Below, piece after piece: positions 24,286 to 33,202 of a DNA stretch of 36,570 nucleotides (the stretch's first letter is position 1; every line of letters starts with the position of its first letter). Below the pieces are notes generated by a model. That model was not told where the DNA came from. It made no database searches and was given only the letters and a program-made list of their open reading frames with translations. The position numbers and the translations under genes are program-made. Source of the stretch: Chitinophagaceae bacterium (GTDB lineage Bacteria; Bacteroidota; Bacteroidia; Chitinophagales; Chitinophagaceae); the NCBI GenBank assembly GCA_947371755.1, contig CANBQT010000032.1, forward strand, positions 1 to 36,570, read 5' to 3'.

Positions 24286-24888
24286 ATGAAAATAATTTTA
24301 CTAATCGCTTTCTTAATTGTTGCTATAATTTTAGTAATTCAAATATATTTAGTGATGTCTTCAGGTAAAACAGAAACACAACTTTATAAAACACTCTTTT
24401 CAAAAGATAAGTTTGAAATCCGCTTTTATCCTTCTGTTACCATGGCTTCGATTACGTCCTCAGCTAAAACCTACAAAGAACTAGCTAGCCCAGGATTTCG
24501 AAAGTTGGCAGGGTATATTTTTGGAGGAAACGACAGCGGTAAAAGCATCGCCATGACTTCGCCTGTTCATATGGATATCAATGATTCTGCATCTACTATG
24601 AGCTTTGTGATGCCTTCTGCTTTCAATGCACAGAATTTGCCAAAACCTAATGATGCCAAGGTAGTAATACAAACAGTTCCTGATGAAACAGTAGCAGCTA
24701 TCCAGTTCGGAGGCTATGCTTCGGATGATGATATTAAACTGAATACTCAAAGACTTATAAACCTATTGATTGAAAACAAAATTGAGTATTATGGAAACTT
24801 TCGATTTTTAGGCTACAATGCACCATACCAATTTATTAACCGAAAAAATGAGATCATTGTGAATGTTAACTGGCAAAGAAGTAATTAA
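24286..24888 (+). CDS. SOUL heme-binding family protein
   Basis: SOUL/HBP proteins bind heme or related tetrapyrroles. This 200-residue copy has an N-terminal membrane anchor (about 3-24) and then the SOUL fold: KFEIRFYPSVTMASI, the conserved AGYIFGGN, IAMTSPVHM, MSFVMP and a C-terminal FLGYNAPYQFINRKNEI. These match the family well. The gene follows the DUF6629 gene by 14 nt. In Bacteroidota, SOUL, lipocalin and photolyase genes often occur near each other as part of responses to light or singlet oxygen (recollection, not tested here). Confidence 0.9.
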   Translation: MKIILLIAFLIVAIILVIQIYLVMSSGKTETQLYKTLFSKDKFEIRFYPSVTMASITSSAKTYKELASPGFRKLAGYIFGGNDSGKSIAMTSPVHMDINDSASTMSFVMPSAFNAQNLPKPNDAKVVIQTVPDETVAAIQFGGYASDDDIKLNTQRLINLLIENKIEYYGNFRFLGYNAPYQFINRKNEIIVNVNWQRSN

Positions 24889-24907
24889 TAACATCTACAT
24901 TTTTTAG

Positions 24908-24938
24908 GAATGTATTTTATTTATTAAACGATACATTC
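24908..24938. repeat. 8-bp inverted repeat in the leader of the DUF2911 gene
   Basis: GAATGTAT (24908-24915) is repeated in inverted form as ATACATTC (24931-24938) with 15 nt between. It lies 33 nt before the next start codon. It could be an operator or part of the SOUL mRNA 3' end; there is no U-run. Confidence 0.35.
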
Positions 24939-24970
24939 GCAAACAATTTAATTCATTCAAAATCACAATC

Positions 24971-25753
24971 ATGAGTATACTTTCCATGCCCAGTTCAAGC
25001 CCTAGGCAACATCTTACACAAGATTTTGGGTTAGGTAAAATTTCGATCAATTATTCTCGTCCTTCAGTTAAAGGAAGAACCTTATTTGGCGAAAACAGTA
25101 TTTTGGCTCCTTATGGTAATTTATGGCGCTTTGGTGCAGACGCAGCCACACAGATCAATTTCACAGATGATGTGGAAATTGAGGGACAAAAAGTTCCTGC
25201 AGGTACTTACCTGGTATTTGCGATACCACAAGAAGCAAAATGGAAGATTATTTTAAATACTGATATTGGCGCTGGTCTAAGGGGCTATGACTCTGCAAAG
25301 AACATATTGGAAGTAGAAGTTCCTGTTCAAAATACAACTGTATTTTCTGAAACATTCACTATACAGTTTCACAGCATTGGTTACGAGACCTGTGTTTTAG
25401 AAGTGCGTTGGGCAAATGTTTCTGTTTCAATAAAAATCGGAACACATATTGTAGCAAGACTTAAAGAAAGCTTCGAAGCGCAAATGCAAGGAGAAAAAAA
25501 GCCCTATTTTCAGGCTGCAATCTTTCATTTAATGTTGGCTGGTGATCTTGCGAAAGCCTTGAAATATATAGATATAGCTTTAGCGGAAGTGCCAGGTGCT
25601 TATTATATGCATTTTGTAAAAGCGAATATTGAGAAGTTATCGGGTCATACAGAAGCTGCGAAGAAATCTGCTAAACTATGTTTTGATGCTGCCATTGCCG
25701 CAGGTAGTAACGATTATCAAAGATTAGCAAAGGATTTCCTTTCCAGAAATTAG
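24971..25753 (+). CDS. DUF2911 domain protein with C-terminal helical (TPR-like) region
   Basis: Residues 5-155 match the DUF2911 pattern: SPRQHLTQDFGLGKISINYSRP, GRTLFG, LAPYGNLWRFGADAATQI, PAGTYLVFAIP. The last 90 residues (AAIFHLMLAGDLAKALKYID and following) form helix pairs like tetratricopeptide repeats. Most DUF2911 proteins I recall begin with a signal peptide; this one starts MSILSMPSSSPR with no hydrophobic segment, so it is probably cytoplasmic or the true start is further upstream. The function is unknown. It stands as a single gene between the SOUL gene (82 nt) and a good terminator. Confidence 0.85.
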   Translation: MSILSMPSSSPRQHLTQDFGLGKISINYSRPSVKGRTLFGENSILAPYGNLWRFGADAATQINFTDDVEIEGQKVPAGTYLVFAIPQEAKWKIILNTDIGAGLRGYDSAKNILEVEVPVQNTTVFSETFTIQFHSIGYETCVLEVRWANVSVSIKIGTHIVARLKESFEAQMQGEKKPYFQAAIFHLMLAGDLAKALKYIDIALAEVPGAYYMHFVKANIEKLSGHTEAAKKSAKLCFDAAIAAGSNDYQRLAKDFLSRN

Positions 25754-25776
25754 TAACAGCTGTCTCGTTTTATTAT

Positions 25777-25814
25777 ATCCCATGTTAGAATTACAACTAA
25801 CATGGGATTTTTTG
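25777..25814 (+). terminator. Rho-independent terminator after the DUF2911 gene
   Basis: A perfect 12-bp stem (ATCCCATGTTAG at 25777-25788 with CTAACATGGGAT at 25797-25808) has an 8-nt loop and is followed by six T residues. It lies 23 nt after the stop codon. Confidence 0.9.
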
Positions 25815-25929
25815 TTGCCAGTTATCATTGATTTAGGACTTTTATGCAATTGATATAATATTTATAAATAATATTCTTAATTTAATACTCGTTAAAGCCA
25901 ACTCCCATTATCACAAATAATTTATTGAA

Positions 25930-28900
25930 ATGAAAAAAAATTATCTTTTTACATGCCTTGGTCTATTAATAGGAATTTCAGTATCAGCCCAGATTGATGC
26001 AGGACTTTTCCGTTACCCTGATGTATCTAAAACTAAAATTGTTTTTACTTATGCAAACGACCTTTGGATAGTACCCAAAGAAGGTGGATTGGCAATTAAA
26101 TTAAGTTCAACTCCCGGCGTTGAATCCAATACTAAGTTTTCACCTGATGGTAATACCATTGCATTTAATGCTGCTTATGATGGTAATCGCGATGTTTACA
26201 CCATGCCAATAACTGGGGCTGTACCTCAAAGAATTACATCTCACGGTTATAATGATCGGGTAGTAGATTGGAGTAATGATGGGAAGCAAATTTTATTTGC
26301 TTCCCCTCGTGAAAGTGGCAAACAAAGGTTCAATCAATTTTATTTGGTTCCTGCCACTGGTGGAATTGAAACAAAGTTGCCATTGGCATATGCCGAATAT
26401 GGAAGTTACTCTCCAGATGGAAAACAAATGGCAGTTGTTGTAATGACAGAAGTTGGTCGTAACTGGAAAAGATATCGTGGTGGTACTAATGGAGATATTC
26501 GGATCTATGATTTTGTAAAACAAAGTGAGGTGAATATTAGCACCAATAGTGATGCCGGTGACGAACTTCCAATGTGGCACGAGCAATCCATTTACTTTCT
26601 AAGCGATCGTGGTCCGGAAATGCGAATGAATATTTGGAAATATGATACACAGAAAAAAACATTTGAACAACTAACTAAGTTTACTGATTATGATGTGCAT
26701 TTCCCCTCTCAAGGACCAGATGATATTGTTTTTGAAGCAGGGGGCAAATTATTTCTTTTCCCTTTTGCAACACATGAACCCAAGGAAGTAAAAGTTACCC
26801 TGGTGAGTGATAAATCACTTTTAAAATCAAAAAATGTATCTGCGGCAGAATTTGCACAACATTATGCAATTAGTAACGATGGGAAAAGAGTATTAGTAGA
26901 AGCAAGAGGAGATATTTTTAATGTGCCTGCTGAAAATGGATTTGTGAAAAATATCACCATGACTCAAGGTGTAGCGGAACGTTATCCTTCATGGTCTCCT
27001 GATGGAAGAACCATCGCTTATTGGAGTGATAAAAGTGGAGAATACGAACTTTGGTTTATGGAACTAGGGAATGAAAATTCTGCAAGAAAAATTACCAATT
27101 ATGGGGCGGGTTACCGATATGGGATTTCATTTTCACCGAATAGCAAACAGCTTGCCTTTATTGATAAAGCGGGTAAAATAAAATTATTTGATATTGCTAC
27201 AGGAAATACCACTGATATAGATCAAGGATTATATTTCTCTCATGGAAATATGGAAGGATTTACTTTTAGTTGGTCTGCAGATAGTAGATGGTTAGCATAC
27301 AGTAGAGATTTAGAGAATTTGCATAATGCGGTTTTTATTTTTGACACCAAAGAGAATAAAACAAAGCAAGTAACCAATGGATATTATAGTTGTACCAATC
27401 CTTCTTTTAGTGTAGATGGGAAATACCTTTTTGTGGCAACCAATCAAACTTTTCAACCTTATTATAGTGATGCAGATAATACATTTATTTATGCTAATAG
27501 TACACAACTAGCAGCTATTGGATTACAAAAAAATACTGCTTCACTTTTGTATGCAAAAAACGATACAATTGCATGGAAAGAATTGGAAAAAGTAATTGTA
27601 AAAGAAGAGCCTAAAATAGACATTAAGAAGAAGGAAGATAAAGCCAAGCCTGCTGAAGCCGAAAAGAAAGCAGAAGTAGCTGCAGTTGTTATTGACTTTG
27701 AAGGTATGGAAGGAAGATTAGAGCTATTGCCTTTGCCTTCGGGTAATTTAAATTCACTTGCTGCAATAAAAGGAAAATTAATTTATATGCGATATCCTAA
27801 TACGGGTTCGCCAGAAGGAAAAGGTTCTATTAAATTTTACGACCTAGAAAAGCGGGAAGAAAAAACAATTATAAATGATGTAGATGGTTATATATTAAGC
27901 GGGAATGATGAAAAAATGTTAGTTGCAAAAGTGCCAACTATGGCTGTTATTTCTCCTGAGGAATCGGCAAAGTTTGATAAGCCATTACGCTTGAATGAAA
28001 TGCAAATGACGATTGATCCAATGCTGGAATGGAAACAAATCTTTAACGATGCATGGCGGATTGAGCGGGATTATTTTTATGATAAAAATATGCATGGGGT
28101 AGATTGGGGATTAACCAAAGAAAGGTATTTGAAAATTTTGAATGGCGCAACTACCAGAGAAGAAGTTGATTTTGTAATTGGTGAAATGATTGGGGAATTA
28201 AATTCAAGTCATACGTATCATGGTGGTGGTGATTTCGAAAAAGTAAAATCAGAACAAATTGGATATTTAGGAATCAACTGGGAAGCAGAAGGAAATTATT
28301 ATAAAATTAAAAAAATTATCAAAGGCGCTATTTGGGATGCAGAAATAAGATCTCCTTTAGAGCGAACTGGAACTGATATTAAAGAAGGTGATTTTATTCT
28401 TGCAGTTAACGGTATTCCAGTTACTACAGATAACGAACCTTACGTTGCTTTTCAAGGTCTTGCAAATAAAACTGTGGAACTTACTTATAATTCATCAGCC
28501 TCTTTAGCTGGTGCTAAGACTGCTGTAGTAAAAACAATGGATGATGAATCTCGGCTGCGAAATTTAGATTGGATAGAAGGTATGCGTAAAAGAGTAGAAG
28601 AAGCCACCAATAGTGAAGTAGGATATATTTATGTGCCTAGTACAGGATTAGACGGACAAAGTGAATTAATGCGACAGTTCAATGCGCAATGGAATAAGAA
28701 AGCTTTGATCATCGATGAAAGGTTCAATAATGGTGGTCAAATTCCGGATCGTTTCATTGAAATGCTTAATCGCACACCACTTTCTTATGTAGCCACAAGA
28801 GATGGTAAACCTTGGCAGTTCCCAGGCTATGCTAATTTCGGACCTAAAGTAATGCTCATCAATGGATGGAGTGGAAGCGGGGGAGATGCATTTCCTGATT

Positions 28901-29214
28901 ATTTCCGTAAGAAAAATCTGGGTCCATTGATTGGCACTCGTACTTGGGGTGGTCTTATCGGGATTAGCGGTTATCCTGATTTTGTAGACGGCGGAAATAT
29001 TACAGCACCTTCATTTAGATTGTATAATCCAGACGGAACATGGTTTAGAGAAGGTCACGGAGTAGATCCTGATATTGAAGTGCCTGAAGATTTAGGTGCG
29101 ATGTCTAAAGGAATTGATCCCCAATTGGAGAGAGCCATTCTGGAAATTAAAAATTTGTTGAAAACAAAAGAATTTAAAGCTCCAGCAGTTCCAATAGTTG
29201 AGAAACGAAATTGA
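25930..29214 (+). CDS. Tricorn-like S41 family protease, exported
   Basis: The 1094-residue protein has a signal peptide (cleavage after VSAQ, residue 20) and a beta-propeller region with repeated SPDG/SNDG blades (about 40-530). A charged Lys/Glu/Ala linker (about 555-585) leads to a helical C1 region, a PDZ domain (about 780-865, GYLGINWEAEG) and the S41 catalytic C2 domain. By comparison with tricorn protease the catalytic residues are S760-H761 (NSSHTY), nucleophile S983 (SGSGGDAF) and E1041 (FREGHGVDP), all present. Tricorn-type enzymes trim peptides; with a signal peptide this one should act in the periplasm. It is a single gene with a terminator downstream. No clear promoter box is visible in the AT-rich leader. 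Confidence 0.92.
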   Translation: MKKNYLFTCLGLLIGISVSAQIDAGLFRYPDVSKTKIVFTYANDLWIVPKEGGLAIKLSSTPGVESNTKFSPDGNTIAFNAAYDGNRDVYTMPITGAVPQRITSHGYNDRVVDWSNDGKQILFASPRESGKQRFNQFYLVPATGGIETKLPLAYAEYGSYSPDGKQMAVVVMTEVGRNWKRYRGGTNGDIRIYDFVKQSEVNISTNSDAGDELPMWHEQSIYFLSDRGPEMRMNIWKYDTQKKTFEQLTKFTDYDVHFPSQGPDDIVFEAGGKLFLFPFATHEPKEVKVTLVSDKSLLKSKNVSAAEFAQHYAISNDGKRVLVEARGDIFNVPAENGFVKNITMTQGVAERYPSWSPDGRTIAYWSDKSGEYELWFMELGNENSARKITNYGAGYRYGISFSPNSKQLAFIDKAGKIKLFDIATGNTTDIDQGLYFSHGNMEGFTFSWSADSRWLAYSRDLENLHNAVFIFDTKENKTKQVTNGYYSCTNPSFSVDGKYLFVATNQTFQPYYSDADNTFIYANSTQLAAIGLQKNTASLLYAKNDTIAWKELEKVIVKEEPKIDIKKKEDKAKPAEAEKKAEVAAVVIDFEGMEGRLELLPLPSGNLNSLAAIKGKLIYMRYPNTGSPEGKGSIKFYDLEKREEKTIINDVDGYILSGNDEKMLVAKVPTMAVISPEESAKFDKPLRLNEMQMTIDPMLEWKQIFNDAWRIERDYFYDKNMHGVDWGLTKERYLKILNGATTREEVDFVIGEMIGELNSSHTYHGGGDFEKVKSEQIGYLGINWEAEGNYYKIKKIIKGAIWDAEIRSPLERTGTDIKEGDFILAVNGIPVTTDNEPYVAFQGLANKTVELTYNSSASLAGAKTAVVKTMDDESRLRNLDWIEGMRKRVEEATNSEVGYIYVPSTGLDGQSELMRQFNAQWNKKALIIDERFNNGGQIPDRFIEMLNRTPLSYVATRDGKPWQFPGYANFGPKVMLINGWSGSGGDAFPDYFRKKNLGPLIGTRTWGGLIGISGYPDFVDGGNITAPSFRLYNPDGTWFREGHGVDPDIEVPEDLGAMSKGIDPQLERAILEIKNLLKTKEFKAPAVPIVEKRN

Positions 29215-29244
29215 TGTGTTGAACTTATGGAAATTCTTTTGCCT

Positions 29245-29279
29245 AAGCCCTCAGTAATTCATTTTACTGAGGGCTTTTT
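29245..29279 (+). terminator. Rho-independent terminator of the tricorn-like gene, overlapping the end of the convergent M48 gene
   Basis: A perfect 13-bp stem (AAGCCCTCAGTAA at 29245-29257 with TTACTGAGGGCTT at 29264-29276) has a 6-nt loop and continues the T-run to 29279. It lies 30 nt after the plus-strand stop. Its right arm is also the last four codons and the stop of the minus-strand M48 gene (29264). Confidence 0.88.
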
Positions 29280-30073
29280 ATAGCTTGATAATACTTTAAT
29301 GCTTCGGGCATTAAAGCCTGTAAATTTTTAATTCTTTCTTCATCTGCTGGGTGGTCACTTAAAAAGATAGGAGGTTTTTCCCCACCCATGGCGGCCATTC
29401 TTTTCCAAAATGGGATGGCATCTTCTGGGTTATATCCTGCCATGGCGGCAAAAATTAAACCATAATGATCAGCTTCATTTTCCTGCTTCCTGGAATTTGG
29501 TAACAATACCCCCACTTGGGCCGATGGCATATACACCTGATTAAAGATGTTTACAGTTTCAGGATTACTTCCTAAGGCAATATCTCCAACTATTCCTATT
29601 CCTTGTGCCAATATTTGCTCGCTCATTCTTTCTCTGCCATGACCAGCCACTGCATGTGTTATTTCGTGACCTAATACAATGGCTAAAGCTGTTTCATTTA
29701 ATGTTATTGGCAATAATCCGGTATAACAAACAACTTTACCACCAGGCATACACCAGGCGTTAACTTCTTTATTTTCTACTAAATTAAATTCCCATTGGTA
29801 ACCCTTCAAGGCATTCGGCATGCCATGTTCTTTGTAATACTTATCAATGGCAAAAGCGATTTTATTTCCAACTCGCTTCACCATTTCGGCATCTTTTGAA
29901 TTGTTGGGTATCACTTTATTTTTATTCAAAAAATCTTTGTACTGGCTAACTGCCAGTGATTGAACCTGACTTTCTGGTACAAGTGTTAATTGACTGCGAC
30001 CAGTTATGGTATTTCTGGAACAGGCAACAACAAATAAAACAATAAGAGAAATTGACAAATATTTTTTGATCAT
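29264..30073 (-). CDS. M48 family metalloprotease, lipoprotein
   Basis: I place the start at ATG 30073 (MIKKYLSISLIVLFVVAC), because it begins directly with a lipoprotein signal; the ATG at 30097 would add MSVTNFKN before it. The lipobox VVAC puts the lipidated Cys at residue 18. The zinc site is HEITH (136-140), with the third ligand in the ENEAD motif (E198). The 269-residue size and the SRKQENEADHYG motif match the BepA/LoiP-like or Oma1-like group of M48 peptidases, which clear misfolded envelope proteins. The C-terminus HPADEERIKNL is also typical. The coding end lies inside the terminator of the convergent gene. Confidence 0.92.
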   Translation of the reverse strand: MIKKYLSISLIVLFVVACSRNTITGRSQLTLVPESQVQSLAVSQYKDFLNKNKVIPNNSKDAEMVKRVGNKIAFAIDKYYKEHGMPNALKGYQWEFNLVENKEVNAWCMPGGKVVCYTGLLPITLNETALAIVLGHEITHAVAGHGRERMSEQILAQGIGIVGDIALGSNPETVNIFNQVYMPSAQVGVLLPNSRKQENEADHYGLIFAAMAGYNPEDAIPFWKRMAAMGGEKPPIFLSDHPADEERIKNLQALMPEALKYYQAIKSPQ

Positions 30074-30419
30074 GTTCTTGAAATTTGTGACAGACATAAT
30101 ATTTTTCTTTCTTCAAAAGGAGAATTAAGGCTAAGATTCTCAAATATTATGCCTAATTGTAATTGTAAGGAATTTTTAATTATAAAAAAAGCTTTTTTCC
30201 TTTTACTAAACTGTCTAGATTTTTTTTAAATCGTAAATTAGTAAGGATTTAAGATGCCTTTTGCTTTAAACTGTATTCTTGAGAAAACGATTCATATACC
30301 AAACAGTACCACTTTGAAATTAGAATTTCTTGAGCTGCACTGTCATCTAACTATAAACCAAAGGCAATAATGTTGTTTAATGTAAAATGATACTGTTAAT
30401 ATTTGTCAAAAAAAATACT
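30074..30419. other. Divergent intergenic region between M48 and esterase genes
   Basis: These 346 AT-rich bases carry promoters for both flanking genes. The sequence TAATATTTG, one spacer base longer than TAnnTTTG, occurs on the minus strand (around 30145) and on the plus strand (around 30396-30404, 16 nt before the esterase start, with TTG about 21 nt upstream). A self-complementary AAAAAAGCTTTTTT is at about 30185-30198. A 38-codon frame at 30254-30370 is discussed under rejected items. Confidence 0.5.
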
Positions 30420-31361
30420 ATGAAGTTAAAATATATTGTAAAGCTAGTTGTTAGTCTTATTTTTTCTATCTCTTTGCTTCATGCACAACCTCTTCCAAAA
30501 GTGGAAAAAGGCAAGATTGAAAGGATTGAAAAATTAGGCTCTAAATATGTAGATGCCAGAAATGTAGATGTATGGTTGCCGGAAGGGTATAGTTCTAAGA
30601 AAAAATATGCTGTATTGTATATGCATGACGGACAAATGCTTTTCGACTCTTCTACCACATGGAATAAAAGATCCTGGGATGTAGATAAAGTCATCACCCG
30701 CTTATTGGAAGACAGGAAATTAAAAGATGTTATTGTGGTGGGTATTTGGAATGGCGACAAAAGCAGACACGCTGATTATTTTCCCCAAAAGCCATTTGAA
30801 AATTTGGATAAGGAAAAAAAAGAAATGGTAATTAATGCTGCTAGAAATAATGGAGTTTCAGTATTTGGAAATTATCAAATTCAATCAGATGGATACCTGA
30901 AATTTTTAGTGGAAGAATTAAAACCATTAATTGATAAAAAGTATAGCACAAAAAAAGGTCCCGCGTATACATTTATAGCTGGCAGTAGTATGGGTGGATT
31001 AATTTCGATGTATGCAATATGTGAATACCCTTCTATTTTTGGAGGAGCAGCCTGTTTATCAACCCATTGGCCTGGTATTTTTGTTTTGAAGAACAATCCA
31101 ATACCTGATGCTTTCGTATACTACCTACAACAAAATCTACCCAATCCTAAAAATCATAAGTTCTATTTCGACTATGGTGATAAAACACTGGATGCGATGT
31201 ATCCAACATTACAAAAGAAAGTTGATGAGGTAATGAAGCAGAAAGGGTACACTGAAAAAAATTGGATTACCAGGTTTTTTCCTGGACAAGATCATAGTGA
31301 AGATTCATGGAGAAGCCGGTTTGAAATCCCACTTCAATTCTTGTTGGGGAACAAATTGTAG
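30420..31361 (+). CDS. Exported esterase, alpha/beta-hydrolase (esterase D / PF00756-like)
   Basis: Start ATG 30420 gives a proper signal peptide (MKLKYIVKLVVSLIFSISLLHAQ); the ATG at 30387 only adds MILLIFVKKNT. The 313-residue protein has VWLPEGYSSKKKYAVLYMHDGQ, typical of putative esterases that include enterochelin esterase and feruloyl esterase relatives. The nucleophile elbow GSSMGG has Ser190, and H-S-E-D near residue 295 (GQDHSEDSW) supplies the His. It should hydrolyse an ester or act on a sugar ester in the periplasm; the substrate is not evident. The neighbouring GH13 enzyme suggests carbohydrate use but has its own 107-nt leader. Confidence 0.88.
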   Translation: MKLKYIVKLVVSLIFSISLLHAQPLPKVEKGKIERIEKLGSKYVDARNVDVWLPEGYSSKKKYAVLYMHDGQMLFDSSTTWNKRSWDVDKVITRLLEDRKLKDVIVVGIWNGDKSRHADYFPQKPFENLDKEKKEMVINAARNNGVSVFGNYQIQSDGYLKFLVEELKPLIDKKYSTKKGPAYTFIAGSSMGGLISMYAICEYPSIFGGAACLSTHWPGIFVLKNNPIPDAFVYYLQQNLPNPKNHKFYFDYGDKTLDAMYPTLQKKVDEVMKQKGYTEKNWITRFFPGQDHSEDSWRSRFEIPLQFLLGNKL

Positions 31362-31376
31362 AATGTTTCTAAACAT

Positions 31377-31386
31377 CAAACGTTTG
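31377..31386. promoter_or_regulatory. Palindrome CAAACGTTTG, LacI-family-like operator candidate
   Basis: This perfect 10-bp palindrome with a central CG lies 82 nt before the GH13 gene. LacI/PurR-family operators commonly have the form AAACGTTT with a central CpG, and such regulators often control sugar enzymes. It is extended to ATC...GAT with one extra base on one side. The same DNA followed by TTTTTT could also form a weak esterase terminator. Confidence 0.4.
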
Positions 31387-31468
31387 CGATTTTTTAATAT
31401 TAAAATCAGTTAGATTAAAAGCTTAGCATTGTTTATTTTCATATTACAAAGTTTAAACCTTTGCATGT

Positions 31469-33193
31469 ATGAAAAAAAGTCTTTGCGTGCTAGCTATTTT
31501 GTTAGTTACATTTCATTTGGGAAATTCCCAATCCAGTTTGGTTACAAAAAAAGGAACCGATAAGAAATGGTGGAAAGAAGCTATTGTGTATCAAATTTAT
31601 CCACGAAGTTTTAAGGATAGCGATGGGGATGGGGTAGGTGATTTGAAAGGAATCATTTCTCAACTCGACTATATCAAGAGTTTAGGTGTAAATGCTGTAT
31701 GGCTGAATCCCATTTATAGTTCTCCAAACGATGATAATGGATATGATGTAAGTGACTATCGTAATATAATGAAGGACTTTGGAACAATGGAAGATTTTGA
31801 TTTGCTATTGAAAGGACTCCACCAGCGCGGGATCAAATTAGTCATGGATTTTGTATTAAACCACAGTAGTGATGAACACGAATGGTTTAAACAAAGTAAA
31901 AGTTCCAGGACTAGTCCCTATAGAAATTATTATCATTGGTGGGATGCTGAACGTGTGAAACCAAATTACCGTTACAGTCTATTTGATGTGAACCACGATG
32001 CCTGGAAATACGATAGCAGTTCTAATGCATTTTATTTGCACTATTTTTCAAAAAAACAACCCGATCTGAATTGGGAAAACCCAACACTTCGTAAAGAGAT
32101 TTATTCGATGATGAAATTCTGGGCTGAGAAAGGAATTGATGGTTATCGATTAGATGCATTTCAATTTGCTGCAAAAGACACAAGCTTTCCTGCGTTTCCG
32201 AAAGGTTTTGAGAAGAACTTTGTACAATACTATGCGATGGGGCCTCATATTCATGATTATCTAAAAGAAATGAATCAAGAGGTGTTTAGCAAGTATGATG
32301 TAATGACAGTTGCAGAAGGAGCTGGCAATAACTTTCAAGACGCACATGACCTGGTAGATGCTGATAGAAAGGAATTAAATATGGCTTATGCTTTTGATGC
32401 TATCGATTTGGCAAAAATGGAAGGCTATGATTTTATAAAGTTTAAAGAGTCATTTACAAAATGGGATAGTGTATTTGCTAAAAAAGGTTGGTTATCTATT
32501 TTTTTAGCAAGTCACGACCAGGCTAGAATTGTTAATCGTTTCGGAAATGCTAGTCCGGAATTTCGGGAATTATCATCCAAAATGCTGAGTACTTTTTTAT
32601 TAACCATGAGAGGCACACCATATATATATAATGGGGATGAATTGGCTATGACCAATGCCGGGTTTCAAAAAATTTCAGATTATAGAGACATGTCCACTCT
32701 TAATGAATATCAGTATCAACTCAATCACGGAGGAGATATCAACCAGTTCATGAAGCGTATTCAATTTGAATGCAGAGATAATTCAAGAACACCATTTCAA
32801 TGGGATGCTTCAAATAATGCTGGATTTTCTACTGGCAATTCCTGGATACAAGTAAACCCTAACTATCAAATGATAAATAGGGCTGAGCAAGAAAAAGATC
32901 AACAATCTGTATTAAATTATTTCAGAAAAATAACCGCTTTAAGACATAAGAATCCTGCATTGATCTATGGGAAATATTCAATATTAGATAGGTCTAACCC
33001 TGCTATTTTTGCATACACCAGAGAATTAGATGACAAAAAATTCTTAGTATTACTTAATTTCAGTAATAAGGTTGCAAAATCAAATATAAATCTGGATGTT
33101 AGTAAGGCAAAAATTCTGTTAGCTAATTATCCAATACCTAGCAAAAACGGAAGTTTAGCGCCTTATGAGTCTATAGTATATCAATTGAAGTAA
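31469..33193 (+). CDS. GH13 alpha-glucosidase / alpha-amylase family enzyme, exported
   Basis: The 574-residue protein has a signal peptide (cleavage near residue 20, LGNSQ) and the GH13 catalytic barrel. The start WWKEAIVYQIYPRSF and DSDGDGVGDLKGI (a calcium-site motif) are typical of oligo-1,6-glucosidase and alpha-glucosidase subfamilies, as is QPDLNW. Catalytic residues are nucleophile D229 (GYRLDAF), acid/base E283 (VAEGAG) and D350 (SHDQAR). A C-terminal beta domain follows. It probably cleaves alpha-glucosidic bonds of malto- or isomalto-oligosaccharides in the periplasm. The exact linkage cannot be told. The next gene starts 9 nt downstream, so the two form an operon. Confidence 0.93.
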   Translation: MKKSLCVLAILLVTFHLGNSQSSLVTKKGTDKKWWKEAIVYQIYPRSFKDSDGDGVGDLKGIISQLDYIKSLGVNAVWLNPIYSSPNDDNGYDVSDYRNIMKDFGTMEDFDLLLKGLHQRGIKLVMDFVLNHSSDEHEWFKQSKSSRTSPYRNYYHWWDAERVKPNYRYSLFDVNHDAWKYDSSSNAFYLHYFSKKQPDLNWENPTLRKEIYSMMKFWAEKGIDGYRLDAFQFAAKDTSFPAFPKGFEKNFVQYYAMGPHIHDYLKEMNQEVFSKYDVMTVAEGAGNNFQDAHDLVDADRKELNMAYAFDAIDLAKMEGYDFIKFKESFTKWDSVFAKKGWLSIFLASHDQARIVNRFGNASPEFRELSSKMLSTFLLTMRGTPYIYNGDELAMTNAGFQKISDYRDMSTLNEYQYQLNHGGDINQFMKRIQFECRDNSRTPFQWDASNNAGFSTGNSWIQVNPNYQMINRAEQEKDQQSVLNYFRKITALRHKNPALIYGKYSILDRSNPAIFAYTRELDDKKFLVLLNFSNKVAKSNINLDVSKAKILLANYPIPSKNGSLAPYESIVYQLK

Positions 33194-33202
33194 TTACTAT
33201 TT

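Noticed and set aside
30254..30370. 38-codon plus-strand frame starting MPFALNCILEKTIHIPNS, with AGGA about 7 nt upstream
   Set aside because: It lies alone in an AT-rich divergent promoter region, has no recognised motif or membrane helix, and a frame of this length is expected by chance. A conservation test would be needed to revive it.
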